DNA of 64,000 nt, taken from contig NZ_CP011452.2 in NCBI RefSeq assembly GCF_001008165.2, forward strand, positions 434,001 to 498,000, written 5' to 3'. Source of the DNA: Croceibacterium atlanticum. Its GTDB lineage: Bacteria; Pseudomonadota; Alphaproteobacteria; Sphingomonadales; Sphingomonadaceae. Below, in pieces: positions 1 to 8,902 of this stretch (its first letter is position 1; every line of letters begins with the position of its first letter). Under the pieces are notes generated by a model. It worked only from the letters and a program-made list of their open reading frames with translations, did not search any database and was not told where the DNA came from. Made by a program: the position numbers and the translations under genes.

Positions 1-430
1 CCGGGGCATCGGCCGGCTGGCGGGCAAGCGCATCGAACCCCGCATCGCGCAGCGGGGCATCTTCTTCGGGTTCCAGATCGGCCACCAGTTCGGAGCCGAT
101 CGCGATGATGGCATCATTGTCCCGCAGGACTTCGGCAGCGGGGGAACCCGGCACTGTGGTGGAAACGGCGAGATCGCCCCCCGCGAAGGCATTGCCGGTA
201 TCCGCCCCGCCATACTGGTCGCGGCTGTGCAGTATCATGCCTGTGATCGGCATATGATCGCGGCAGAGCGCATCATTCGCAGACAGCATCTGGTCGGCGA
301 TCGCCGCGAGTCGGACATCCTGCGTGCGCAAGGCGTCTATTGCCGTAATTTCCTGCGGGCTTTGAGCCAGCGCCTGTTGCGAAAATGTCGCAGAAGCGAG
401 GGCAAATACCATTAATGCGGAACGAGTCAT
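1..430 (-). CDS. Secreted PDZ-like protein, N-terminal part (runs off left edge)
   Basis: This minus-strand frame starts with ATG at 428-430 and stays open to base 1, giving about 143 residues of a longer protein. The first 22 residues form a Sec signal peptide ending in an A-L-A-Q cleavage site. A region around residues 88-115 contains a V-P-G-S-P-A-A-E-V-L-R-D-N-D segment followed by short hydrophobic strands, which resembles the carboxylate-binding part of a PDZ domain. In sphingomonads, PDZ regions of this kind can precede an M48-type metallopeptidase domain, but the part that would show this lies outside the window. It is divergent from the small protein at 656. The gene is partial only because the window ends. 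Confidence 0.6.
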   Translation of the reverse strand, partial: MTRSALMVFALASATFSQQALAQSPQEITAIDALRTQDVRLAAIADQMLSANDALCRDHMPITGMILHSRDQYGGADTGNAFAGGDLAVSTTVPGSPAAEVLRDNDAIIAIGSELVADLEPEEDAPLRDAGFDALARQPADAP

Positions 431-598
431 CGGTCGGGCTGTTAAGCCATCCATAAGCTTAAGGGAACGGTAACGCGGTTCCGTCTATCGCATTGCCGGA
501 GAAAAAAGACGGGAAGCGTATCACGGGTAGTCATTTGCCTTGTGGAACGTGGCCCAACAGGCCGGGATCGCAAGGTGTTAAAAGGCTGGGAGCACGGG

Positions 599-626
599 TT
601 GACGTGTTCAAATGCCGTGATATTTG
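599..626 (+). promoter_or_regulatory. Possible promoter of the small membrane protein gene
   Basis: A TTGACG hexamer at 599-604 is followed 16 bases later by TATTTG at 621-626. The -35 match is good and the -10 match is weak. It lies 30 bases before the start codon of the 656 gene, leaving a short leader with a GGAAGGG ribosome-binding site. Confidence 0.3.
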
Positions 627-655
627 AATAGGCAAGGTAACGGAAGGGTAGCTAA

Positions 656-877
656 ATGATTATTCGTAAAGCACTTGTTGGCCTCGCTGCGGCTGGCGCC
701 GTGTTCGGCTCCACTGCTGCAGTCGCCGCTCCGGCTGTTGACAGCGCGCGTTCCGGTTCGCCGGTTGCTGACGCGGAAGGCATCGGCCCGTTCGCGATCA
801 TCGTTGCGCTGCTGATTGCCGGCGGCACGATCGGCGTGATCGCTTCGGACAGCGACGAAGATCCGGTCAGCCCGTAA
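656..877 (+). CDS. Small secreted/membrane protein, acidic tail, unknown function
   Basis: This 73-residue protein has an N-terminal signal peptide (about residues 1-25, ending A-V-A-A-P), a short linker, one hydrophobic segment at about 45-62 (A-I-I-V-A-L-L-I-A-G-G) and an acidic C-terminus (S-D-S-D-E-D). Small proteins with this layout are common and uncharacterised in sphingomonads. The ATG is preceded by a GGAAGGG ribosome-binding site, and a strong terminator follows 28 bases after the stop, so it is a single-gene transcript, probably well expressed. No catalytic motif is visible. A role in the envelope is inferred only from topology. Confidence 0.8.
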   Translation: MIIRKALVGLAAAGAVFGSTAAVAAPAVDSARSGSPVADAEGIGPFAIIVALLIAGGTIGVIASDSDEDPVSP

Positions 878-905
878 GCTTTTTTACGGTATCACCGATT
901 AACGA

Positions 906-934
906 AACGGCGGGGCATTGCCTCGCCGTTTTTG
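906..934 (+). terminator. Rho-independent terminator after the small membrane protein
   Basis: An 11-bp stem (906-916 with 920-930, containing one G-T pair) closes a 3-base loop and runs into a T-run at 929-933. It also lies just past the 3' end of the converging 961-2169 gene. Confidence 0.85.
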
Positions 935-960
935 TTTGTACCGGCGATAGGGGCGTGCTC

Positions 961-2169
961 TCACATCAGATCGAGAGTGCGCAGTTCATCGATGTTCCGT
1001 GCTCCCAACAGAGCCATGCTGCGCCGCGTTTCGCTCCCCAGCAGATCCAGCGCGCGGAGAACGCCCGCTTCGCCCGCAGCGGACAGTCCATATAGCGGGG
1101 CCCGCCCCACAAGTACGGCATCGGCGCCCCGTTCCACCGCTTTGACAATGTCACTCCCGCGCCGGATTCCGCTGTCGAGGAAGATGGTCATTTTCCCGCC
1201 CACTGCAGAGACGATATCGGGCAGGGCATCGATAGCGGCGACGGAGGAATCCAGCGCCCGTGCGCCGTGGTTTGAAACCACGATGCCGTCTGCGCCGATG
1301 GCCAGCGCCCGTTCCGCATCGGCGGGATGCAGCATTCCCTTCAACACCAGCTTTCCGGGCCAGCGGCTGCGCAATTCGGCAATGCCGTCCCAGTCGAGAT
1401 TGTCTTGCTTGAACAGGGCGCCGGGCGGGGCGCCTTTGGTGATCCTTGATCGGAGCCGATCAGGCAGGTTCGCCTGGCTAGGCACGCCGCCATCCAGCGC
1501 ATAGCGGCCCATCGTCCCGGCGAGCCAGCGCGGATGCGCCAGCACGTCCAGCGTATTGCGCGCGTTAAGCCGGAACGGCGTGCCGAAGCCGCTACGGTGG
1601 ATATATTCGCGGTTGGGCGGCACGGCCATGTCCAGCGTTACGAATAATGCTTCGCAACCTGCGGCCCATGCCCGGTCGACCACAGCGTGAGACAGCGATC
1701 GGTCTTCCCACATGTAAAGCTGGAACCACAAACGCCCCCCGGCCTTCGCGATATCTTCCAGATCCATCGTGCTGGCGCTGGAAATCGTGAAGGGCAGGCC
1801 GGCCTTCGCGGCGGCACGAGCCAATGCGAGATCGCCGCGATACCACAGCAGCCCTGCCGCCCCGGTCGGAGCAAGCGCCATTGGCAGAGGTGTTTCCCGG
1901 CCGAAAATGCTGGTGTCGGGATCGACTTTCTCAACATTGCGTAAAATGCGCGGACGAAAGGTAATGGCGTCGAATGACGCGCGATTGCGCGCCATTCCCG
2001 TCTCGTCCTCCACCCCGCGTTCAAGATATTCCCAGATGCCTTTTGGCAATCTCCGGCGGGCCCGTTCGCGCAGGTCGGCAATGTTGTAACAGGCGAGATC
2101 GCCAGCCAACTTGGCTGCCCTATCCGCGGCCAAGGAAGGGTATCTTGTTCTGGACGACCATCCCTTCAT
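961..2169 (-). CDS. FMN-dependent alpha-hydroxy-acid oxidase/dehydrogenase (lactate/glycolate/mandelate family)
   Basis: The 402-residue protein is a TIM-barrel flavoenzyme that oxidises an L-2-hydroxy acid to the 2-oxo acid. Family hallmarks are visible: catalytic Lys277 (L-K-G-M), the signature S-N-H-G-A-R at 299-304 with active-site His301 and Arg304, and the C-terminal FMN-phosphate segment L-D-S-G-I-R-R-G with G-A-D-A-V-L-V-G-R. The loop at 181-193 (M-A-V-P-P-N-R-E-Y-I-H-R-S) differs from the usual D-V-P-x-x-G-N-R-E form, so the substrate may not be lactate. It is last in a minus-strand run with an SDR, a methyltransferase and a GMC oxidoreductase. The ATG lies 50 bases inside the SDR gene without a clear ribosome-binding site. 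A TTG at residue 21 behind an AGGG is a credible alternative start. Confidence 0.85.
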   Translation of the reverse strand: MKGWSSRTRYPSLAADRAAKLAGDLACYNIADLRERARRRLPKGIWEYLERGVEDETGMARNRASFDAITFRPRILRNVEKVDPDTSIFGRETPLPMALAPTGAAGLLWYRGDLALARAAAKAGLPFTISSASTMDLEDIAKAGGRLWFQLYMWEDRSLSHAVVDRAWAAGCEALFVTLDMAVPPNREYIHRSGFGTPFRLNARNTLDVLAHPRWLAGTMGRYALDGGVPSQANLPDRLRSRITKGAPPGALFKQDNLDWDGIAELRSRWPGKLVLKGMLHPADAERALAIGADGIVVSNHGARALDSSVAAIDALPDIVSAVGGKMTIFLDSGIRRGSDIVKAVERGADAVLVGRAPLYGLSAAGEAGVLRALDLLGSETRRSMALLGARNIDELRTLDLM

Positions 2170-2848
2170 AAAAGTTCAGATGATCCGGAATATCGGCCAT
2201 GTGGACGATGACGGCTGCGATATCCATCGGGTCGGCGGTGAGATCGTCCGGCAGTTTGACGGCGCCCGGTGCGATCTCGGTCGCGACGATGCCCGGATGA
2301 AAGATGGATGCCGCGATATTATGTTCCCGCCCGTCGATTGCCAGCGAACGGGTCAGCCCGTCCAGGCCCCATTTGCTGGCCGCATAGGCGGGACTGTCCT
2401 GGCGCGGAACGCGTGCGGATATCGAGCCGATATTGATGATGCGGCCACGGCCCTGGCCCTTCATCACGCGGAATGCCGCACGGCTGCACAGGAAGGCGGA
2501 AGTCAGGTTGGTTTCAATGACCTTGTGCCACAGATCCAGCTCCATTTCGTCCACCGGGGTGCTGTCCGCAATACCGGCATTGTTGATCAGCACGTCGACC
2601 GATCCGAACCGTTCCATGGCGGAATCGAACAGGTTCTGGACTGCTGCCTCGTCCGTCACGTCGGTGGCAACGGCCAGAGCTTCGCCGCCCATACCCTCGA
2701 TCTTTTCAACCAGCTTTGCCAACCGGTCGGCCCGGCGGGCGGCAAGCACGACTTTCGCCCCCTTTTCGACAAAGACCAGTGCGCAAGCTTCCCCGATGCC
2801 CGAACTCGCACCAGTGACGACGGCAACGCGTCCTTCCAGAATACTCAA
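2120..2848 (-). CDS. Short-chain dehydrogenase/reductase (SDR)
   Basis: This 242-residue classical SDR is an NAD(P)-dependent oxidoreductase. It shows the cofactor motif T-G-A-S-S-G-I-G at 12-19, N-N-A-G at 89-92 and the catalytic Ser142, Tyr155 and Lys159 (Y-A-A-S-K). The start is TTG, placed six bases after an AGGGGA ribosome-binding site; no in-frame ATG fits the family N-terminus. Its 3' end overlaps the hydroxy-acid oxidase gene, so the two are probably co-translated. Paired with a hydroxy-acid oxidase and a GMC oxidoreductase, it probably handles alcohol/ketone steps of the same catabolic route. The substrate cannot be read from sequence. Confidence 0.88.
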   Translation of the reverse strand: MSILEGRVAVVTGASSGIGEACALVFVEKGAKVVLAARRADRLAKLVEKIEGMGGEALAVATDVTDEAAVQNLFDSAMERFGSVDVLINNAGIADSTPVDEMELDLWHKVIETNLTSAFLCSRAAFRVMKGQGRGRIINIGSISARVPRQDSPAYAASKWGLDGLTRSLAIDGREHNIAASIFHPGIVATEIAPGAVKLPDDLTADPMDIAAVIVHMADIPDHLNFYEGMVVQNKIPFLGRG

Positions 2849-2934
2849 CTGACATCCCCTTGAACTTGGTTTTCGGCCGATGGCTTAGCCAAGCGGACCG
2901 GGAAGCGAAACCATCAAATCGGGCGCCGGAAGGA

Positions 2935-3702
2935 TCAGTTGAGGCTTGCTGCTGGCTTGTGGAATTCCATTAGCGTGTACCAGGCAAACCAGCGCAAGGG
3001 AGACTTGAACAAGGCTTCGTCAATTACCGAGGTCAACTTCAGCACGGCATCGCCAAGCGGTGTATCGCGGACGGGTACGGAAAGGATGGTCGTGAGACCA
3101 TAGAAGCGCAGTTCGGCAATTTCGAAATAGTTTTCCGCCAGGTCGAAATCGGAGCGCAACAACGGGTGTTCGTCAGGCGTGCGTGCTTCGGGCGTCTTGT
3201 CGCGATAGCGATTGAGCACCGGGTTGTGGCCTAGCGGTTCCCAGAACAGTGCGGTTCCACCCGGCCGCAGGACGCGTGCGATACTGGCGAAAGAGCTTTC
3301 GAGGTCGAGGTGATGAATGATGCCCCGCCCGAAAACAAAATCGAATGAGTTGTCCGCGAAGGTCATGTCTTCCGCATTCATCGTGCAATAGGTCGTATTG
3401 GCCAATCCGGCACTTGCTGCGGCCGCCTTGGCATCGGCAATGGCGACGTCGGAAATGTCGATCCCTGTCAGGGTGCGCGCGATCCTGGCGAGATGAGGGC
3501 CCTGAATGGCTGCGCCGCATCCATATTCCAGCGCATCGGCGCCTCGAACACGCTCCGCCACCCGATCGGAAAACAACCGGGAACCGTGTTTGATGCTTGC
3601 ATAATATTTGCCCTGCGCGTCGCGCACTTCCTCGCTGAACCGGTCATTGTGGAAATCGCGTTCGCTGGCGATCCGGCGATTGCGCGCTTCTTCAGCTTGC
3701 AT
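2935..3702 (-). CDS. Class I SAM-dependent methyltransferase
   Basis: The 255-residue protein has a Rossmann-type methyltransferase core. Motif I is L-E-Y-G-C-G at 58-63, the post-I acidic residue lies in G-I-D-I-S at 80-84, a motif II-like F-D-F-V-F-G-R-G-I-I-H-H-L follows, and motif III is R-V-L-R-P-G-G. This pattern is typical of small-molecule O-, N- or C-methyltransferases of the UbiE/COQ5-like type. It lies 86 bases upstream of the SDR and 78 bases downstream of the GMC gene on the same strand, so they are probably one operon. The methyl acceptor is unknown. There is no signal peptide, so it is cytoplasmic. Confidence 0.85.
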   Translation of the reverse strand: MQAEEARNRRIASERDFHNDRFSEEVRDAQGKYYASIKHGSRLFSDRVAERVRGADALEYGCGAAIQGPHLARIARTLTGIDISDVAIADAKAAAASAGLANTTYCTMNAEDMTFADNSFDFVFGRGIIHHLDLESSFASIARVLRPGGTALFWEPLGHNPVLNRYRDKTPEARTPDEHPLLRSDFDLAENYFEIAELRFYGLTTILSVPVRDTPLGDAVLKLTSVIDEALFKSPLRWFAWYTLMEFHKPAASLN

Positions 3703-3780
3703 GGGGAATACTCCGAAGCCTCAGATCTTCGTGAAGGTTATCAGAGAGAACTCATGTGCCCTAACGAAAAGCTGGCAAGG

Positions 3781-5388
3781 TCAGGGAAGGGCGCGTCCCA
3801 GCAACAGATCGGCTGCCTTTTCGGCCATCATGATGACGGGGGCATTGGTGTTGCCGCGAATGACATTCGGCATGGCGGATGCATCGACCACGCGCAGGTT
3901 TTCGACGCCGCGAACCTTCAGCTCCGCATCGAGCACGGCCTCGTCCCCCGTGCCCATGGCGCAGGTGGAAGTCGGGTGACCCGCGCTCATCAGTGTGGCG
4001 CGCAGCCAGCCGTCAATGGCATCATCGCTGTCGGCTCCGGCACCCGGCGCCAGTTCCTTGCCCACGAAGTTGCTGGCTGGAGCGGTGGCGAAGAATTTGC
4101 GCTGGAAGCGGATTGTTTCGCGCAGGGTTTGCCGGTCGCTTTCTGCTGACATGAAATTGAGCTGGATCGAAGACCGCTCTTTCGGGTCGGAGCTTTTCAG
4201 CCTCACCTCGCCCCTGCTGGCCGGGTTGAGGAGGATAGTGCCGGAAGAAATCTGGTGCCCCGCGCCCTTGCGCCAGCCGGGGAACCAGATGCGGGCTTCA
4301 TAGGATACGTGGCTCACCTGGAACTGGATATCGGGCCGATCCTGCTTTTCATCGGACCGCAGGAATCCCTGGATGGAAAGCGGGCTCTGTGCCGGCGTGC
4401 CGGTGCCCAGCAATTTCCAGCGGATTACGTTCATGGCCAGCCGGTCGAGCCGCAATTGCGCATCGAAGGTGTTTGCCTGCGCTGCTTCCCAGAAGGTGAG
4501 GGCGATCGGGTGATCCTGCAGGTTCTGGCCGACGCCAGGCAGGTCGATCACCGGATCCACGCCCATCTCCCCGAGATGCGCTGCCGGGCCAATACCCGAC
4601 AGCATCAGCAATTGCGGCGAATTGAATGCACCGGCGCAGACAATCACCTCCCGCCGGGCGCGCAGCTGGCGGACCTGCTCGCCCTGTTCGAATTCCACGC
4701 CCACAGCGCGCTTTCCTTCAAACAGGATCCGGCGGACCTGTGCGTTCTGTTCGATATGCAGATTTCTTTTATCCGCCACCTGATCGAGATAGGCGCGGGA
4801 TGTGCTGTGCCGTTTTCCCGCGCGGATCGTGCAATCGGGAATGCCGAAGTCTTCCGGCTCCGCCACGTTGAAATCCTCGCTCGCCTTGTAGCCCAGCCTT
4901 TTCGCCGTGTTCAGAAATGCCGGGAACAGTTCAGGATGCGTCTTCATGGGTGTGACGCTGAGCGGGCCGGATCCGCCATGTTCGGGGCCTGCGCCGCGCC
5001 AATTGCTTTCCGCCCGTTTGAAATAGGGCAGCACATCGGAATAGCTCCACCCCTTCAGGCCGGCTTCGGCCCAGGCGTCATAATCGGCGGCTGCACCGCG
5101 AATATACATCGTGCCGTTGATCGAACTGCACCCGCCCAGCATCTTGCCGCGGGGTAGCGGTTGTTGCCTGCCGTCGAGATTGGGATCGGGCTCGCTCATG
5201 TCGCCCCAGCCAAAACGCGGCGATGCTGCGACCTGCATCCAGGCAAGCGGCATGTCGACGAGCAGATTCCGGTCCGATCCGCCGGCCTCCAGCAGCGTGA
5301 CGCTGGTGCTGTTCGCATTGCTGAGCCGTGAGGCGAGGACGCATCCGGCGCTACCGGCCCCCACCACGATGAAATCCGTTTCGGTCAT
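3781..5388 (-). CDS. GMC-family FAD oxidoreductase (choline dehydrogenase-like)
   Basis: This 535-residue flavoprotein oxidises an alcohol to an aldehyde or ketone, passing electrons to oxygen or an acceptor. The FAD-binding motif V-V-G-A-G-S-A-G is at 8-15, followed by L-L-E-A-G-G. The GMC signature P-R-G-K-M-L-G-G-C-S-S-I-N-G is present. The catalytic pair is His471 (S-A-G-H-P) and Asn515 (R-G-N-T-N-A-P), 44 residues apart as in choline oxidase. I chose the ATG at 5386-5388; a TTG three codons upstream sits too close to its purine run. There is no Sec signal. It heads the minus-strand operon and is divergent from the TonB receptor at 5877 across a 488-base gap. Confidence 0.9.
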   Translation of the reverse strand: MTETDFIVVGAGSAGCVLASRLSNANSTSVTLLEAGGSDRNLLVDMPLAWMQVAASPRFGWGDMSEPDPNLDGRQQPLPRGKMLGGCSSINGTMYIRGAAADYDAWAEAGLKGWSYSDVLPYFKRAESNWRGAGPEHGGSGPLSVTPMKTHPELFPAFLNTAKRLGYKASEDFNVAEPEDFGIPDCTIRAGKRHSTSRAYLDQVADKRNLHIEQNAQVRRILFEGKRAVGVEFEQGEQVRQLRARREVIVCAGAFNSPQLLMLSGIGPAAHLGEMGVDPVIDLPGVGQNLQDHPIALTFWEAAQANTFDAQLRLDRLAMNVIRWKLLGTGTPAQSPLSIQGFLRSDEKQDRPDIQFQVSHVSYEARIWFPGWRKGAGHQISSGTILLNPASRGEVRLKSSDPKERSSIQLNFMSAESDRQTLRETIRFQRKFFATAPASNFVGKELAPGAGADSDDAIDGWLRATLMSAGHPTSTCAMGTGDEAVLDAELKVRGVENLRVVDASAMPNVIRGNTNAPVIMMAEKAADLLLGRALP

Positions 5389-5876
5389 ATGGCGCAAAGT
5401 CCCTTTCGCGGGCGTGATAGCCAGCGCTTCCCGGCGCGTCGATCCCGCATCCGGAGGGAATCATGCAAACGCCCTGCGCGCTCTCCGTTCGGGAAGAAGC
5501 TGCTCTCGGACACAGTCAACGGGATTGATAAGGTCAATCACTGTTTTGCCGCCGCATTGCTGATCCGTGACAATAATTTCCCTGCATCTGCGGAATTGCA
5601 TTTTAAGATGGAATTTAAGTCCCTGTAAAACAGCAGGATATGGAGGAAATCCAGATTTCGTGGACCGACCTCCTTTTCCGCCTTGACTTTGACGAAGTCA
5701 AATGAGCAACTAGCAACATTACAAGTGCTCTAAGGCACTGACGGGGTGAGGATGTCTGACACGACGGAACAGGGTTTCCGCGTTTGCCGGATTGTGGGCA
5801 AAATCCAGTCCAAGAGTTTGTCGCTCTTCCAATCCCCCGTGCGCCTTGTGCGGCAGGCTATGGAAGGGGGATTAGC
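5389..5876 (-). other. Divergent intergenic region between GMC gene and TonB receptor
   Basis: These 488 bases hold no reading frame with protein-like composition or recognisable family. The segment from about 5570 to 5720 is AT-richer than its surroundings, as expected for promoters of the two divergent transcripts. It contains the inverted repeat annotated at 5683-5701. The right end carries the GGAAGGGGG ribosome-binding site of the receptor gene. Confidence 0.7.
5683..5701. promoter_or_regulatory. Perfect inverted repeat, probable operator upstream of TonB receptor
   Basis: The arms TTGACTT (5683-5689) and AAGTCAA (5695-5701) are exact inverted complements around a 5-base spacer, giving a 19-base dyad. 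It lies 175 bases before the receptor start and within the shared divergent region. Its left arm also resembles a -35 box (TTGACT). The arrangement suits a dimeric repressor such as a TetR, MarR or GntR protein, but the binding protein is unknown. Confidence 0.5.
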
Positions 5877-8873
5877 ATGAACGCTCGTCAAATAACTGGA
5901 AGCAGGGCATTCTTTCTCGCAGGAAGCGCGCTTGCTGCTTTGTCGGCCCTGCCTGCCCATGCGCAGGATGGCGGCAGCGATGGCGGTCAGGGGGCCGGCA
6001 ATGAACCCATAGTGGTCACGGGCTCCCGGCTTCAGCGCACCACTTTCGATGCCCCTTCGCCGGTCACGACGCTGGGCGGGGACGATCTGGCCCGGCGTGG
6101 CGTCACCAATATTGCGGAAGCGATCACTGAACTACCCAGCTTCCGTGACAGTACCGGGCCCCAGACCCAGGGTTTCGGCAGTTTCAATGTCGGCGCGCGT
6201 ATCGTGAACCTGCGCGGTCTTGGCGTGACGCGGAACCTGATCCTTGTCGATGGCCGCCGTTTCGCGCCCAGTACACGCGAAGGGTCGGTCGATCTCAATT
6301 TCATCCCCTCGATCCTGATAGACCGGACCGAAATCGTCACCGGCGGCGCATCGGCGGCCTATGGCTCCGACGCGATTACCGGCGTGGTCAATGTGATCCT
6401 CGACAAGAACCTGGAAGGGTTGAAGGTTCAGGCCGATTACGGCGTTTCGGAGGAGGGCGACGGCGATCGTTATCATGCGGCTGCCGCTTTCGGCACTTCG
6501 ATCGGCGATCGCGGGCATTTCGTGATTGGCGGCGAATGGTCCGACCAGAACGGCATCGGCAATTGCTTCACCCGCGATTGGTGCACGCCGGGTGCCGTGG
6601 TGACCAACCTGTTCCACGGCACGGGTAATGGTCTGCCGAACTATGTCCGCAGCAATGACAATGCCGGCCTGCGCTTCAACAATGCCGGCGTTGTCTATGC
6701 CGGACCGACCGATCCGAATGGCGTGGGATCATTGTTGGGGACGGGCGGCATCACCTTTGACAGTGATGGTAATCCGCAACCGTTCGAGGTTGGCAATCCC
6801 GCCTTTGCCCTGTTCCAGCGGGGCGGTGATATCCTACCGGCCTATATCAACGCGAATATCACCGTCCCGGTGGAACGCTATTCAGTCAACGCCTTTGCCG
6901 ATTACGAGATTGCGGACGATGTGACCGTGTTTGTGGAAGGCACTTATGGCCATGTCGATGGCCAGTTGCTGCAGACATCGTTCTTCAGCCTCGGCATCCC
7001 GATCTATGCGGATAATCCGTTCATTCCAGCGGAAGTGCGCGCCACCTTGCCGGCGGGGCAGCAGGCGCAGCCCGCCGGGCCCGATACGCTGGTAAGGCCG
7101 GGCGCACCGGCATTCTCTCTCGCCCGCATGTTTGACGATTTCGGCCGGGGATACAGCACATCCGCGGCGGATACCTATCGCGCTTCGGCGGGGATAGAGG
7201 GCAAGCTCGGTTCGAACTGGAATTGGGATGGTTACTACCAATATAGCCGGACCGACCGCCTCCAGAGGGTGGAGGACAACCTTGTTGTCGGCGCCGCGAT
7301 ATATCCGGTCAGCAACCCTGCCACGATCGCGCAGAGCAACGCCTATTTCTATTTCGCGGCCGATGCTGTCGTGGATCCGTCCACCGGCCAGCCCACCTGT
7401 CGCGCTTTGCTGAGCGACGATCCCGCGCTGGTCGCCGCCGCGCAGGGATGCGTGCCGGTCAATCTGTTTGGCGAGAATAATTACGATCCCGCCGCCAAGG
7501 ATTACATCTACGGTACGCTGATCGAGGACATCAAGCTGGAGCAGCATGTCCTTGCGGCCAATCTCGCCGGCGATCTGTTCGATGCTCCCGGCGGCCCGGT
7601 GGGCCTGGCATTCGGCGCTGAATATCGCGTGGACAAGATCGATGTCGTGCATGACGATCTTTCCAACCTCTATGCCTATTTCCAGAATTTCGGCGCCGAC
7701 TACAACGGCAAGACCGAAGTGGTGGAAGGCTATGCCGAAGTGGAGGTGCCGCTTCTGTCGGACCAGCCCTTCGCCCAGGCGCTGACGGTCAATGGTGCGA
7801 TCCGGCAAACCCATTACAAGGTCACGGGTTTCGGCAGTTATCTGCGCACGCAGGTGGAAAATTCCTTCGACGCGACCGCCTGGAAACTGAGCGCCAATTG
7901 GGAACCGACCGACTGGCTGCGTTTCCGCGTCAGCCGGTCCCGCGATATTCGCGCGCCCAACTTCGCCGAATTGTTCCTGTCCTCCGCCAGCTCCTTCACC
8001 ACTGTGGCCAATCCCTTCAATCCCGGCCAGACTGAAAATCCGGATCTGCGGAATGGCGGCAGCCCGTTCATCGATCCGGAAAAGGCGGATACATGGGGTG
8101 TGGGGATGATCCTGCAGCCTAGCGGTTTCCTCGACGGATTCCGCCTCTCGGTCGATTATTACGACATCAAGGTGAAGGACTATATCGGCACGCCGCCGGG
8201 CGGGTTCCAGAACATCATCAACGAATGTTACGGCGGGCGCCAGGCCGCCTGCGATCTGATCAATGACGGATCGATCGCTGCGGGAGAGGATATCACCGAA
8301 ATCCGCAGTGTTTCGCTCAATCTGGAAGAATTGCGCACCAGCGGGATAGATTTTGAAGCCGATTATCGCTTCGAGCTTGGCGGTGAGAACCAGCTGCTGC
8401 TGCGCGGCCTTGCCACCTATACTGACGAACTGACGACAGTTGCCTTCGGGCAGGAGATCGACCGGGCCGGGCAGACCGGCATTGCCGGCAGCATCTCCGC
8501 CCCGAAATGGAGCGCCAATGGCTTCCTGACCTTCGTCAATCCGCGCTTCACCGCGACGTTGCAGGGCCGGTATATCGATAGCGGGGTTCTGGATGCGCTT
8601 TACAGCGATCCGAGCGATCCAGGATATGATCCGACATTGCCGAACAGCATCAACGACAACAGCGTGCCCAGCCGCTTCTACCTCAACCTGTTCGGCACGA
8701 TGAAGATCGGCCCGGACTGGGAAAACGGCAATGGCTTCGAACTGTTCTTCAGGATCAACAATCTGCTCGACAAGGATCCGCCGATCGTGCCGGAATTCCA
8801 GTTCCCGACGAACCCGGTCTATTTTGACACGATCGGGCGTTACTACACCTTCGGGGCGCGCGCCCGGTTCTGA
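5877..8873 (+). CDS. TonB-dependent outer-membrane receptor
   Basis: This 998-residue outer-membrane receptor imports an unidentified large or scarce substrate using TonB energy. A signal peptide spans residues 1-30 (ending A-H-A-Q). A TonB-box/plug start with I-V-V-T-G-S-R is at about 45-51, the plug follows (R-G-L-G-V-T-R-N-L-I-L-V-D-G-R-R and G-A-S-A-A-Y-G-S-D-A-I-T-G-V-V-N), then a long beta-barrel ending Y-Y-T-F-G-A-R-A-R-F with the terminal Phe recognised by BAM. The true start is the ATG behind GGAAGGGGG; an upstream in-frame ATG at 5784 would bury the signal peptide. No TonB, ExbB or ExbD is nearby. Its divergent oxidoreductase block suggests a catabolic substrate rather than iron. 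Confidence 0.92.
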   Translation: MNARQITGSRAFFLAGSALAALSALPAHAQDGGSDGGQGAGNEPIVVTGSRLQRTTFDAPSPVTTLGGDDLARRGVTNIAEAITELPSFRDSTGPQTQGFGSFNVGARIVNLRGLGVTRNLILVDGRRFAPSTREGSVDLNFIPSILIDRTEIVTGGASAAYGSDAITGVVNVILDKNLEGLKVQADYGVSEEGDGDRYHAAAAFGTSIGDRGHFVIGGEWSDQNGIGNCFTRDWCTPGAVVTNLFHGTGNGLPNYVRSNDNAGLRFNNAGVVYAGPTDPNGVGSLLGTGGITFDSDGNPQPFEVGNPAFALFQRGGDILPAYINANITVPVERYSVNAFADYEIADDVTVFVEGTYGHVDGQLLQTSFFSLGIPIYADNPFIPAEVRATLPAGQQAQPAGPDTLVRPGAPAFSLARMFDDFGRGYSTSAADTYRASAGIEGKLGSNWNWDGYYQYSRTDRLQRVEDNLVVGAAIYPVSNPATIAQSNAYFYFAADAVVDPSTGQPTCRALLSDDPALVAAAQGCVPVNLFGENNYDPAAKDYIYGTLIEDIKLEQHVLAANLAGDLFDAPGGPVGLAFGAEYRVDKIDVVHDDLSNLYAYFQNFGADYNGKTEVVEGYAEVEVPLLSDQPFAQALTVNGAIRQTHYKVTGFGSYLRTQVENSFDATAWKLSANWEPTDWLRFRVSRSRDIRAPNFAELFLSSASSFTTVANPFNPGQTENPDLRNGGSPFIDPEKADTWGVGMILQPSGFLDGFRLSVDYYDIKVKDYIGTPPGGFQNIINECYGGRQAACDLINDGSIAAGEDITEIRSVSLNLEELRTSGIDFEADYRFELGGENQLLLRGLATYTDELTTVAFGQEIDRAGQTGIAGSISAPKWSANGFLTFVNPRFTATLQGRYIDSGVLDALYSDPSDPGYDPTLPNSINDNSVPSRFYLNLFGTMKIGPDWENGNGFELFFRINNLLDKDPPIVPEFQFPTNPVYFDTIGRYYTFGARARF

Positions 8874-8902
8874 CCGGGCAGGGTGGGGCGGCGGCCCGGT
8901 CA
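8871..8902. repeat. 9-bp inverted repeat bounded by two convergent stop codons
   Basis: The arms TGACCGGGC (8871-8879) and GCCCGGTCA (8894-8902) are exact inverted complements with a 14-base spacer. The outer triplets are the stop codons of the receptor and of the MFS gene. There is no T-run on either strand, so it is not a classical terminator, but it could protect both 3' ends or aid Rho-dependent termination. Confidence 0.6.

Noticed and set aside
227-415. A 62-codon plus-strand frame near the left edge
   Set aside because: It lies opposite the secreted PDZ-like frame that has a proper signal peptide.
5784-5876. Upstream extension of the first TonB receptor
   Set aside because: The extension would put 31 non-hydrophobic residues ahead of a clear signal peptide, and the internal ATG has a strong ribosome-binding site.
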